64,000 bases of DNA from Mucilaginibacter sp. CSA2-8R. GTDB lineage: Bacteria; Bacteroidota; Bacteroidia; Sphingobacteriales; Sphingobacteriaceae. This document shows, piece by piece, positions 8,500 through 17,501 of this stretch. Positions within the stretch are counted from its first letter, which is position 1. Each line of letters opens with the position of its first letter. The DNA is taken from positions 4,402,001 to 4,466,000 of the forward strand of contig NZ_CP152389.1 of the NCBI RefSeq assembly GCF_038806765.1, read 5' to 3'. The position numbers and the translations under genes were made by a program. The notes under the pieces were generated by a model. That model worked only from the letters and a program-made list of their open reading frames with translations. It was not told the origin of the DNA and did not search any database.

Positions 8500-9579
8500 T
8501 TAATGATGATGCTCCTCTACCGCTGTACCAATAAACAGCGCGGTAAGCATCGTAAAGATAAACGCCTGCAGAAACGCAACCAGCAACTCTAACACATCCA
8601 TGAATAACACAAACAGGATAGATACCGGAGCAATCCAAAGGGTTTTAAAGATAAATATCAATGAGATTAAGCTCAATACGATAATGTGACCAGCAGAAAT
8701 GTTTGCATACAAACGGATCATCAATGCAAACGGACGGGAAATTACACCGATTAACTCTACCGGAATCATAATTGGATATAACCAAACTGGCACCGGCGGC
8801 ATAAAAATGTGTTTCCAGTAATATTTGTTAGCGCTGAAATTAACAACCAGCAATACAATAAACGCCATTACAAACGTTAGCAGTATATTACCGGTTACGT
8901 TAGCGCCACCCGGAAATACCGGAATTAAGCCCAACAGGTTGTTAATCCAGATAAAGAAGAAAATGGTTAACAAAATAGGCATGTAACGCTCATAGCGGTA
9001 ACCAATATTAGGACGTGCAATTTCATCACGCACAAACATAATTACCGGCTCGATGAAAGACTGCAAACCTTTTGGCGCTTTGCCTTTGCGCTTTTTATAA
9101 GAAGCAGCTACAGTAAAAAATATAACAAATAATATAATCCCGGCTAACCACATGGCCAGCACATTTTTGGTAATCGAAAAATCGTAGATATGACTCGAAG
9201 CTTCTTTATCCACTTCGCCGGCAGCGTTTACTACACGAATTTTATCTTCGATAAGCTTGTAAGTGTAATACTTGCCCTGGTAAGCTTCGTGCCCGTGGTG
9301 AAAATTACCGCCCGAGAAATCCTCCATTCCTTTATCAGTAAAAAGAATGATTGGCAGCGGGATAGACAACTCGCCACCTACATGCCAGTAATGCGAGTCG
9401 GCAATGTGTTCCAGAATTGCAGTAGTTGGATTAAAGGCCTCCTGTTCTGCATTTTTAGCCTCTACGGGCTCATTTTCGTGCTGTATAGCAAAAGTGTTAC
9501 ACACTGTTAGTGTAAAAAGAACACCTAAAATTACGCGGAGGATAATTTTTTTTGAGTTCAAAATGTGCCTAAAATCCAT
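8500..9579 (-). CDS. atpB: F1F0 ATP synthase a subunit, long N-terminal extension
   Basis: Stator channel subunit that passes protons to the c ring. At 359 residues it is longer than the E. coli protein (271) because of an N-terminal extension: a signal-like hydrophobic segment (about 10-31) and about 100 mostly hydrophilic residues before the first core helix near 138-158. The core holds the essential arginine as Arg289 in MIRLYANISAGH. Such extended a subunits are common in Bacteroidota. The extension is His- and Asp-containing (FHHGHEAY near 93-100); its role is not known to me. Confidence 0.95.
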   Translation of the reverse strand: MDFRHILNSKKIILRVILGVLFTLTVCNTFAIQHENEPVEAKNAEQEAFNPTTAILEHIADSHYWHVGGELSIPLPIILFTDKGMEDFSGGNFHHGHEAYQGKYYTYKLIEDKIRVVNAAGEVDKEASSHIYDFSITKNVLAMWLAGIILFVIFFTVAASYKKRKGKAPKGLQSFIEPVIMFVRDEIARPNIGYRYERYMPILLTIFFFIWINNLLGLIPVFPGGANVTGNILLTFVMAFIVLLVVNFSANKYYWKHIFMPPVPVWLYPIMIPVELIGVISRPFALMIRLYANISAGHIIVLSLISLIFIFKTLWIAPVSILFVLFMDVLELLVAFLQAFIFTMLTALFIGTAVEEHHH

Positions 9580-9593
9580 TAATTGGGAGATTT

Positions 9594-9974
9594 TTACGTT
9601 TTATTTTGGACGCGCAAGTTACTCAACAAACTGTAAATTTCAAAGGCGGTATACAAGAAATACAGATAAAAATAATTGAGAACAAAAACAACGTCGTTAA
9701 CCTTGTATTTGTGCAGGTAAATAAGGGCTACAGTCATGCACAGAAGCAGCTTGAAAGTAGTTGCGCCTAAAAACACTTGTCCGCCTAAGGTACCATTTTT
9801 ATGTTGCGCCCATATTACCGCAAGGCTAATTAAAAAAGTGAGCGACGAAAAAAACTGGAATATGAGCCAGAAACCCGGAATAAGCCACTCATTTTTTTCT
9901 GAGTAAGTAATTAAAGCTGGAGGTAATGCAATAACAATGGTGGCTAAGCCAAAGGCGATGAAATATCTTTTCAA
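9594..9974 (-). CDS. Four-helix membrane protein of the ATP synthase operon
   Basis: A 126-residue protein with four predicted transmembrane helices (about 5-24, 33-58, 69-87, 93-118) and little polar sequence between them. It lies between the AtpZ-like gene, whose stop codon overlaps its start by four bases, and atpB. Position and topology match the AtpI-type proteins that assist c-ring assembly in other bacteria, but sequence similarity to AtpI is weak by eye. I would treat it as an operon-specific assembly factor candidate and not assign the atpI symbol. Confidence 0.75.
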   Translation of the reverse strand: MKRYFIAFGLATIVIALPPALITYSEKNEWLIPGFWLIFQFFSSLTFLISLAVIWAQHKNGTLGGQVFLGATTFKLLLCMTVALIYLHKYKVNDVVFVLNYFYLYFLYTAFEIYSLLSNLRVQNKT

Positions 9975-10168
9975 TCTTTAACCGATTTGATGACCAGGTA
10001 CAGCGATATAAATACACCTGCTAAAGACAAGGCAGCCGTAACCCAAGGCGTTTCATGTGCAGCACGCTTATCAATCTCGTACCCTATAAATGATAATACG
10101 CCGATAATAACAATCATTTGGAAAGCTATTCCCGTATACTTGATATAATCATTGGTCGGCTTGCTCAT
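9971..10168 (-). CDS. AtpZ/AtpI family small membrane protein
   Basis: First gene of the ATP synthase operon. The 65-residue protein has two transmembrane helices (about 11-28 and 43-61) around a short polar loop GYEIDKRAAHETPW, the pattern of the AtpZ/AtpI family (G-x2-hD-x-polar between two helices). Members assist assembly of F1F0 or have been tied to magnesium and calcium transport; which applies here cannot be told. The stop overlaps the next start (ATGA), so translation is probably coupled. A candidate -7 element lies about 40 bases upstream. Confidence 0.8.
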   Translation of the reverse strand: MSKPTNDYIKYTGIAFQMIVIIGVLSFIGYEIDKRAAHETPWVTAALSLAGVFISLYLVIKSVKD

Positions 10169-10207
10169 TAATATAAGTTTGATAAGTAGCGCTTATATAT
10201 AGTAGTG

Positions 10208-10215
10208 CAAATTTA
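10208..10215 (-). promoter_or_regulatory. Candidate -7 element of the ATP synthase operon
   Basis: CAAATTTA on the + strand reads TAAATTTG leftwards, a match to TAnnTTTG. Transcription would start near 10203, leaving a leader of about 35 bases before the AtpZ-like gene. No clear -33 TTG was found. Confidence 0.35.
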
Positions 10216-10272
10216 CAAAACACCTTGCATAGTATTTAGTAAATTAGCCAAGCTTTTTGTAATACAGGTTTA

Positions 10273-13119
10273 GTGTTGAAATACTCTTTTAAATTACTGG
10301 TTGGGATTGTACTGGGGGCTTGTATAGCCGGATGTTCGCTCGAAAAAGAAAGCGCCGTAAACCGCGGCCTGCAAAACCTCACTGCCCGGTATAACATATT
10401 ATTTAACGCAAGCGAAATTTTGCGACAAAAGCAGGAAGATTACGCCGTTGCTTTTATTGATGATTATGACCAGGTACTGAGCGTATACCAAGATACAGCT
10501 TCGCACCTGGCTACAGGCGACAAAGATTTGCAAGCGGTAGTTGCCAAAGCTAATACCATTATCAGCACTAAAGAACAAAGCCATTATGTGGGTGACGCTT
10601 ATTTATTGTTAGGCAAGGCCGCCCATTTAAACGCCGACTATTACAATGCTATTGAATACTTTGGCTATGTAAGCCGTACCTATGCTGCAGATAAAGAGTT
10701 GACCCAGGAAGCAAGGGCCTGGCAGATCCGCTCGCTGGTTTATTTAAATGAGTTGAGGCAGGCGCAACGGTTACTTGATTCTGCTTTATTAAATGTCAAT
10801 CCCAAAAACAAGGCACAAACGGGCTATATATATGCAGCAGCCACGCAGTACTATATAGCCGCTAAAAAATACCCCGAAGCGGTTGATATGGCGGCAAAGG
10901 CAGTAAACTTCAGCACGCAAACGCAGCAGCGCCTCAGGCTTACGTTTATTATGGCCCAGCTGCAAGAACTTACCCGCAATACTACGGACGCGTATATTAA
11001 TTACACCCGTGTAGTGAAAAGTAATGCGCCGTTTGTAATGGCCTTTAACGCCGAACTTAACCGTATCCGTATTGACGACCAGCAAGCCGGACGGCATATT
11101 AATCGTGCCGATCGCCTGCGCAGCCTGTTACGCAACGAAAACAACGAGGAGTTTACCGACCAGATTTACTATCAGCTGGGCGAACTGGCCATCAATGACC
11201 GGCAAACCGACGAAGCCATCAAAAACTATAACCTGTCTGTTAAAAACAGTGTTAAAAACCAAACTCAAAAAGCATTGAGCTTTTTACGGCTGGCCGATAT
11301 CAAATTTAAAATACAGGCCGACTATGTAGCCGCCAAAAAATATTACGATAGCACGCTGCTATACCTTCCTACGCGCTACCCTGGCTATTTAATTATCCAA
11401 AAAAAGGCAGATAACCTGCAACTACTGGCTGATCGCCTGCAAATAATTGCTCATGAAGATACTTTACAAGCCTTGGCAAAACTAAGTGAGCAGGAACGTG
11501 CGCAACGTATTGAAACCATGACCCGCAGCCAGGCACTGCCACCATCTAACATCAACATTGCCACTATTGCCGTTAGCAACACTGCTGCGTTGCCAGTGCA
11601 GTCTGACAATGGCAGCAACGTTATTGGTAGTAACACATCCGCTCCGGGCAGTGGTTTTTATTTTGACAATGCCGGTGCCGTTAGTCAGGGGTTCACTGAT
11701 TTTAAACGCCGCTGGGGCAACCGTAAATTAGAAGATAATTGGCGCCGCAGTGTGAGGTACAATAGCGACGTTACCATTAACACTTTAAACACGACACAAA
11801 ATGTAGACCCAAGTGTGCTGCCCGGCCCTATGCAAAAAAGCACTGCCGATGTAGCGGCTTCTGCCTATCGCCAGCAACTGATACAAAGTATTCCGGTTAC
11901 GCCCGAATTGCTGGCCCAATCTAATCAGCGTATTTATAATGCCTACCTTGATTTAGCCGCGTTTTACCGGGATGTACTGGATGACAAGCCTGAGGCCATA
12001 GCTGTTTATGAAGAATTAATCAGGCGTTTTCCAAAAGATGAGAACCTGGCTGCCGATTACTACAATTTGTACCGGCTGTATGCTGATGTGGATAAGGCTA
12101 AATCAGAAAAGTATCAGAGCCTCATTTTATCTCAATACCCCAACAGCATTTTTGCCAAAGTAATTACCGACCCGGATTATACCCGCCGCATGGGTGATAA
12201 AGATGCTGAGCTGAGCTCATTTTATAATCAGCTGTACGACCAATATACCCAAAAACAATACGGGCAGGTAATTACCCGTGCAGACGAATTGCTAAAACAG
12301 TATCCCGAAAGCGGATTGGCCCCGCAGATAGCGTACCTGCGGGCTATTGCAGCCGGTCACCAGGAAAAAGCAGCCCCTTTCAGGGACGAACTCCTGCAGA
12401 TCACGTCTCGCTATCCTGCTGATGCTTTGATTACACCACTGGTAAAACAGCACCTCGCTTATATGGATGCTAACCAGGCCGAAATGGCTGCCCGCCCCTT
12501 TGCCATTATTGACAGCGATCCAAATGCTGCAGCCTTTGTGCCCGAACCGGTGCAAAAACAAGCAGCTCCTGCGGTACAAATTGCCGCTGTTAAACCGGCG
12601 AAGGTTCCGGCAGTTAAAGCACCTGTTAACAAGCCGGTGTTGCAAAGCCCGGTAGCAGAGGTTAAACCACCTCAACCAAGCATTCCGGTACAAAAACCAG
12701 CGCCTCCACCGGTTAAAGTGCAATCAGCGGCACCGGTGCCTGCGATTAAGCCGTCAATTTTTAACAACCGCGACAGCACCAACTATTATTTTGCCATTAA
12801 TGTAAGCAGCGGGAGCACTAATTTAGCCTCGTCGAGGTTTGGTGTAGGCCAGTTTAACCGCACCACTTATCAAAACAGTCCGATCAAACATCAGTTAAAA
12901 TCGGTAGGCACCGAGAATCAGTTAATATATGTCGGACGTTTTAAAAGTCTTAACGAGGCTAAAGATTATGCTCGTAAAATAGTACCTCTGTTACCGCAAA
13001 TCATGAAGGTGCCTGCCGATAAATACAGCTTTTTTATCATCACTCAAGAAAATCTGGATAAATTAGCCGACCGAAAATTACTGGATAGCTACGTAGAGTA
13101 CTACCAACAAAACTTTTAG
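10273..13119 (+). CDS. sprE: SprE/PorW-type TPR lipoprotein of gliding and type IX secretion
   Basis: Periplasm-facing lipoprotein; SprE in Flavobacterium and PorW in Porphyromonas are required for type IX secretion. The 948-residue product has a lipobox IAGC (Cys21), the family opening with NRGLQNLTARYNILFNA (about 31-47), many TPR-like helical repeats to about residue 730, a Pro/Ala/Lys/Val-rich linker (about 745-825), and a small C-terminal domain with LIYVGRFKSLNEAKDYARK and FFIITQENLDKL that recalls SPOR-type folds. The start is GTG at 10273 (TTG at 10276 also possible); no in-frame ATG gives a better signal peptide. The next gene follows after three bases. Confidence 0.85.
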   Translation: MLKYSFKLLVGIVLGACIAGCSLEKESAVNRGLQNLTARYNILFNASEILRQKQEDYAVAFIDDYDQVLSVYQDTASHLATGDKDLQAVVAKANTIISTKEQSHYVGDAYLLLGKAAHLNADYYNAIEYFGYVSRTYAADKELTQEARAWQIRSLVYLNELRQAQRLLDSALLNVNPKNKAQTGYIYAAATQYYIAAKKYPEAVDMAAKAVNFSTQTQQRLRLTFIMAQLQELTRNTTDAYINYTRVVKSNAPFVMAFNAELNRIRIDDQQAGRHINRADRLRSLLRNENNEEFTDQIYYQLGELAINDRQTDEAIKNYNLSVKNSVKNQTQKALSFLRLADIKFKIQADYVAAKKYYDSTLLYLPTRYPGYLIIQKKADNLQLLADRLQIIAHEDTLQALAKLSEQERAQRIETMTRSQALPPSNINIATIAVSNTAALPVQSDNGSNVIGSNTSAPGSGFYFDNAGAVSQGFTDFKRRWGNRKLEDNWRRSVRYNSDVTINTLNTTQNVDPSVLPGPMQKSTADVAASAYRQQLIQSIPVTPELLAQSNQRIYNAYLDLAAFYRDVLDDKPEAIAVYEELIRRFPKDENLAADYYNLYRLYADVDKAKSEKYQSLILSQYPNSIFAKVITDPDYTRRMGDKDAELSSFYNQLYDQYTQKQYGQVITRADELLKQYPESGLAPQIAYLRAIAAGHQEKAAPFRDELLQITSRYPADALITPLVKQHLAYMDANQAEMAARPFAIIDSDPNAAAFVPEPVQKQAAPAVQIAAVKPAKVPAVKAPVNKPVLQSPVAEVKPPQPSIPVQKPAPPPVKVQSAAPVPAIKPSIFNNRDSTNYYFAINVSSGSTNLASSRFGVGQFNRTTYQNSPIKHQLKSVGTENQLIYVGRFKSLNEAKDYARKIVPLLPQIMKVPADKYSFFIITQENLDKLADRKLLDSYVEYYQQNF

Positions 13120-13122
13120 TAC

Positions 13123-15360
13123 ATGTCTGTTAAACTTACTGTTCCCGAAATACGCAGTTATAATGCCCTTATCTGGAAGATAGCTTTGGGCTTTTTAGCT
13201 ATATTTATCGTCATTATCGCACTTACCGCTTTTGGCGCTTTTGGCCCCCTGCCCTCTTTCCGCGATCTGGAAAATCCTAAAAGCAACCAGGCTTCCGAAA
13301 TTTTAACGTCAGATAATCACGTATTAGGCACTTATTATGTGCAAAACCGATCTAACGTTACTTACAAAGAAATATCGCCCAACGTTATCCATGCGCTGAT
13401 TGCTACTGAAGATAACCGTTTTATGAACCACTCGGGTATTGATTTTGGCCGTGCCTTTACCATCATTTTTTACAACCTGATTGGCAAGAAGCAGGGTGGC
13501 AGTACTATTACCCAGCAACTGGCTTTAAATCTTTTCTCCGAGCGTTCGCACGATAGGCTTACCCGTGTTAAACAAAAATTACAGGAGTGGATTATAGCGG
13601 TTAGGCTGGAACGCAATTATACCAAAGAAGAAATTTTGACCATGTACTTAAATACAGTCGATTTTGGCGCTTACAATACTTTTGGAATTAAATCGGCTGC
13701 GCGTACTTACTTCAATACCACCCCCGCTAAATTAACCCCCGATCAGGCGGCTTTACTGGTGGGTATGGTTAATGGGCCGGGCGTTTACTCACCCATACGT
13801 CACCCCGACAATGCAATCAACCGTCGTAATTTTGTTTTACGCCGCATGGCCGAAGAAAACTATTTGAGCGAAGGGCAGGCCGAAGAGTTTAAGAGCAAAC
13901 CGCTGGGTTTAAGCTTCCACCCCACCGACCACAACGAGGGTTTGGCTACCTACTTCCGTTCGGTACTTAAAAAAGATGTTCAAAAAATACTTACCGATCA
14001 GGATATGCGTAAATCTGACGGTACGCCTTATGATTTAGACCGCGACGGCTTAAGGATTTATACAACCATCAACTACACCATGCAGCAATATGCCGAAGAG
14101 GCACAGGCTGCGTACATGAAAGATTTGCAACAGCAATTTACTCAGCACTGGCGCGGCCGCAGTTTATGGAAAGCAGTACCCGATTTTCAAATGCTGCTTA
14201 ACCAGGGCATGAAGCGATCTGACCGCTACCGGTCGTTAACCCTGCAAGGTAAAACCGATGAGGAAATTAGACAGGATTTCAACACACCAGCCAACATGAA
14301 TTTATTTACCTGGCACGGTAACGTTGACACGACTATGAAGCCTATCGACTCAATTGTGTACTGCAAAATGCTCCTTCGTAATGCCATGATGAGCATGGAC
14401 CCCTCAACCGGTTATGTTAAAGCCTGGGTAGGCGGTATAAACTACGAGCACTTTAAATATGATCAGGTAAAAATGGGTACCCGTCAGGTAGGTTCAACGG
14501 CTAAGCCATTTACCTATGCAGTAGCTATTGATAACGGCTTTTCGCCCTGTATGCGGGTAAACAACGTGCCAGATACCATTTATGGCTACGGTAAACCGTG
14601 GTGCCCAGGGTCTGACCCATCCGAAACGGTTTCGGGCATGATTACTTTACGCAAGGCACTTGCCCGTTCACAAAACTGGGTAACCGCTCACGTAATGAAA
14701 CAGGTGACTCCCGAACCGGTAGCACAGCTCATCAAAAAAATGGGTATCACTAGTGATGTGCCGGCTTACCCTACTATATGCCTGGGTACCTTTAACGCTT
14801 CGGTTATAGATATGACCGGCGCCTACAGCGTATTTGCCAACGAGGGTTTATGGACAGAACCTACTTATTTACTCCGCATTGAAGATAAAAATGGCAACCT
14901 GTTATACGAGCATAAACCAAGAGTGGTACAAGCCATGAACCCGCAAACCGCCTACGTAATGACTTATATGCTTAAAGGTGTGGTTGACGAAGGTACAGGC
15001 TGGCGACTGCGCAGCAAGTATGGTTTGCGTAACCCCATAGGCGGTAAAACCGGTACAACCCAAAATAACTCGGATGGATGGTTTATTGGTATTACACCGC
15101 AACTGGTTACTGGTGTTTGGACAGGTGCCGAAGACAGGGCTTTGCACTTTAGGTCTACCCGCTTGGGTGAGGGCGCTAATACAGCACTACCTATATTTGC
15201 CCTATACATGAAAAAGGTTTATGAAAACGCCGGCTTAGGGGTTAAAAAGAATATTGATTTTGCGATGCCTAAAAACGGCGTTGACATCACACTAGATTGT
15301 AACGCCTATACCCAGCAACAGCAAGGCACGGCCGAGGTAGACAGCAAGCTTGGATTTTAA
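13123..15360 (+). CDS. Class A penicillin-binding protein (PBP1A type)
   Basis: Bifunctional cell wall enzyme anchored in the inner membrane. An N-terminal helix (about 20-40) precedes a GT51 glycosyltransferase with the catalytic Glu96 in ATEDNRF and the GGSTITQQLALNLF motif. The transpeptidase domain has the nucleophile Ser458 in STAK, SQN at 516-518 and KTG at 642-644. All catalytic motifs are intact; 745 residues is normal. The three-base gap after sprE implies co-transcription. A strong hairpin terminator follows the stop codon. ponA or mrcA would be fitting names, but paralogues are common, so none is given. Confidence 0.95.
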   Translation: MSVKLTVPEIRSYNALIWKIALGFLAIFIVIIALTAFGAFGPLPSFRDLENPKSNQASEILTSDNHVLGTYYVQNRSNVTYKEISPNVIHALIATEDNRFMNHSGIDFGRAFTIIFYNLIGKKQGGSTITQQLALNLFSERSHDRLTRVKQKLQEWIIAVRLERNYTKEEILTMYLNTVDFGAYNTFGIKSAARTYFNTTPAKLTPDQAALLVGMVNGPGVYSPIRHPDNAINRRNFVLRRMAEENYLSEGQAEEFKSKPLGLSFHPTDHNEGLATYFRSVLKKDVQKILTDQDMRKSDGTPYDLDRDGLRIYTTINYTMQQYAEEAQAAYMKDLQQQFTQHWRGRSLWKAVPDFQMLLNQGMKRSDRYRSLTLQGKTDEEIRQDFNTPANMNLFTWHGNVDTTMKPIDSIVYCKMLLRNAMMSMDPSTGYVKAWVGGINYEHFKYDQVKMGTRQVGSTAKPFTYAVAIDNGFSPCMRVNNVPDTIYGYGKPWCPGSDPSETVSGMITLRKALARSQNWVTAHVMKQVTPEPVAQLIKKMGITSDVPAYPTICLGTFNASVIDMTGAYSVFANEGLWTEPTYLLRIEDKNGNLLYEHKPRVVQAMNPQTAYVMTYMLKGVVDEGTGWRLRSKYGLRNPIGGKTGTTQNNSDGWFIGITPQLVTGVWTGAEDRALHFRSTRLGEGANTALPIFALYMKKVYENAGLGVKKNIDFAMPKNGVDITLDCNAYTQQQQGTAEVDSKLGF

Positions 15361-15396
15361 TAATCAAGCGGGCCTCTGCATTTAACTGATGGCTAT

Positions 15397-15441
15397 ATAC
15401 ACTACAAAGCCCTGTCTTTTCGACGGGGCTTTGTAGTGTAT
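15397..15441 (+). terminator. Terminator after the penicillin-binding protein gene
   Basis: Twenty-base arms (ATACACTACAAAGCCCTGTC at 15397-15416, its complement at 15422-15441) pair fully with one G-T wobble around a five-base loop. No long T run follows, but the length of the stem and its place 37 bases after the stop favour a terminator of the sprE-PBP unit. Confidence 0.75.
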
Positions 15442-15585
15442 TGCACATGTTTTAAAACTTACAACTTGCAAAAACATCTTACATTACCGCCACACATTAA
15501 TTTTAAACAAAAGCCGTTATATATCTATTTAATTAACAAGTGTTAATAACGTTTATTTCCTTTAAGCAAGAAGCAGAAAGGTGTT

Positions 15586-17421
15586 ATGTTCGATTATAAA
15601 GAAGCATTAAAGAAAATACCGCATAAACCCGGCGTTTACCAATATTGGGACGATGCCAATGAACTGATTTACATTGGTAAGGCAAAAGACCTGCGCAACC
15701 GTGTATCATCATATTTTGTTAAAGACCACCAGGTGAGTGCTAAAACCAGGGTACTGGTTTCAAAGATCCGCAACATTACGTTTACCATTGTTGATACCGA
15801 GGTAGATGCCTGGCTGCTCGAAAACAGCCTGATTAAAAAGCATAAGCCTAAGTATAATGTACTGCTTAAGGATGATAAGACTTACCCGTGGATAGTGATC
15901 AAAAACGAGAATTTTCCGCGTATATACTGGACGCGTAACATCGTTCGTGATGGTTCCAAATACCTTGGCCCATACCCTTCGGTAAGCATGATGCATACCA
16001 TTTTAGGGGTAATACGCGAAACGTATGCCCTACGTACCTGTAACCTGGCACTAACGCCACAAAACATTGACGCAGGCAAGTTTAAAGTTTGCCTGGAATA
16101 CCAGTTAGGCAACTGCAAAGGTCCCTGCCAGCATTACCAGACCGAAGAAGATTATAACCGAAGCATTGCCGAAATTCAGGATATTCTGAATGGTAAAATC
16201 GGCAATGTAGTTAAAGACTTGAAAACAGACATGGAAGGCGCCGCGTCTGACATGGATTTTGAGCTGGCCCATAAGCTTAAACGCAAATACGACCTATTAC
16301 TCAATTATCAAAGTAAATCTACGGTGGTAAGCTCGTCAATAACCGATGTAGATGTATTTAGTATAGCGGTTGACGATAAATATGCTTTCGTTAACTTTCT
16401 AAAGGTAATGAACGGAACCATTACGCAAACCCAAACGCTCGAACTCAAAAAGAAACTGGACGAGTCGGAGGCAGAGTTGCTGACGTTGGCAATCTCTGAG
16501 TTCAGGAGCCGGTATAACAGCCAGTCTAAAGAGATTATTGTACCGTTTGAGATAGAGCTGGAAGACGATAAAATCAAATTTACCGTCCCTAAGCTTGGCG
16601 AAAAGAAAAAGCTGTTAGACTTATCGCAAAAGAACGTGCATTTCTTTAAACGCGATAAAGTAGAACAATATGAAAAGCTAAATCCGGATGTGCGTACCGA
16701 CAGGTTACTGACACAAATGATGAAAGATTTACGCATGAATCAGTTACCGCGCCATATTGAGTGCTTTGATAACTCTAACTTTCAGGGTAAATATCCGGTG
16801 TCGGCTATCGTAGTATTTAAAGATGCCAAACCGTCTAAAAAAGATTATCGCTTTTTTAACGTCAAAACAGTAGAGGGGCCAAACGACTTTGCTACCATGG
16901 AAGAAGCCGTTTACCGCCGCTATCGGCGGGTATTGGATGAGGGCACGCCCCTACCGGAATTGGTTATTATTGATGGTGGCAAAGGTCAGTTATCAGCAGC
17001 CTTAAAGAGCCTGAAGCTGTTGGGTATCGAAAAACAGCTCACTATAATTGGCATAGCCAAGCGTTTGGAAGAGCTATATTACCCAGGTGATCAGTATCCG
17101 TTATATCTGGACAAGAAATCGGAAAGCTTAAAAATTATCCAGCAGTTGCGTGATGAGGCTCACCGTTTCGGGATTACGGCCCACCGCAAAAAGCGAGATA
17201 AAGGCACGCTGGCTACCGAGTTAGAATTGGTTCCCGGCATTGGACGCCTATCTGCCGAAAAGCTACTAAAATACTTTAAATCGGTTAAAAAAATACGCGA
17301 GGCTACGCTTGATGAATTGCAGGAGGTAGTTAACCTAAAACAGGCACAAGCCGTGGTACAATACTTTAAGCCAGAAACATCCATTCAGATAGCATCTGAC
17401 GAGATGAATGAACCGGCATAA
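15586..17421 (+). CDS. uvrC: Excinuclease ABC subunit C
   Basis: Makes both incisions beside DNA damage in nucleotide excision repair, acting with UvrA and UvrB. The 611-residue protein has an N-terminal GIY-YIG nuclease domain (GVYQYWDDANELIYIGKAK, about 16-34), a UVR segment near 200-235 for contact with UvrB, the central RNase H-like nuclease with CFDNSNFQG and VIIDGGKGQL, and a C-terminal helix-hairpin-helix (ELVPGIGRLSAEKLLKYF). Length is normal. The ATG is preceded by AGAAAGG. It stands alone between two terminators. Confidence 0.97.
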   Translation: MFDYKEALKKIPHKPGVYQYWDDANELIYIGKAKDLRNRVSSYFVKDHQVSAKTRVLVSKIRNITFTIVDTEVDAWLLENSLIKKHKPKYNVLLKDDKTYPWIVIKNENFPRIYWTRNIVRDGSKYLGPYPSVSMMHTILGVIRETYALRTCNLALTPQNIDAGKFKVCLEYQLGNCKGPCQHYQTEEDYNRSIAEIQDILNGKIGNVVKDLKTDMEGAASDMDFELAHKLKRKYDLLLNYQSKSTVVSSSITDVDVFSIAVDDKYAFVNFLKVMNGTITQTQTLELKKKLDESEAELLTLAISEFRSRYNSQSKEIIVPFEIELEDDKIKFTVPKLGEKKKLLDLSQKNVHFFKRDKVEQYEKLNPDVRTDRLLTQMMKDLRMNQLPRHIECFDNSNFQGKYPVSAIVVFKDAKPSKKDYRFFNVKTVEGPNDFATMEEAVYRRYRRVLDEGTPLPELVIIDGGKGQLSAALKSLKLLGIEKQLTIIGIAKRLEELYYPGDQYPLYLDKKSESLKIIQQLRDEAHRFGITAHRKKRDKGTLATELELVPGIGRLSAEKLLKYFKSVKKIREATLDELQEVVNLKQAQAVVQYFKPETSIQIASDEMNEPA

Positions 17422-17439
17422 TACCGGCCAGACCTGAAA

Positions 17440-17480
17440 ACAATAAAGCCTGGATGCAAAATGCATCCAGGCTTTATTGT
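17440..17480. terminator. Bidirectional terminator between uvrC and gldN
   Basis: A perfect 19-pair stem (ACAATAAAGCCTGGATGCA at 17440-17458 with its complement at 17462-17480) closes on a three-base loop. Both arms end in A/T-rich sequence, so it can serve convergent uvrC and the gld operon. Confidence 0.87.
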
Positions 17481-17501
17481 TAAGATATTATTTGAGAGCA
17501 C

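Noticed and set aside
12292..12723. Leftward open frame of 143 codons inside sprE
   Set aside because: Arg/Trp/Cys-rich sequence typical of an antisense frame through a Pro/Ala/Lys linker.
15442..15585. Possible regulatory RNA or LexA-type site upstream of uvrC
   Set aside because: The 144 bases are AT-rich with no clear palindrome, hairpin or TAnnTTTG match.
16308..16736. Leftward open frame of 142 codons inside uvrC
   Set aside because: Antisense to an intact uvrC; Ser-rich low-complexity translation, no family.
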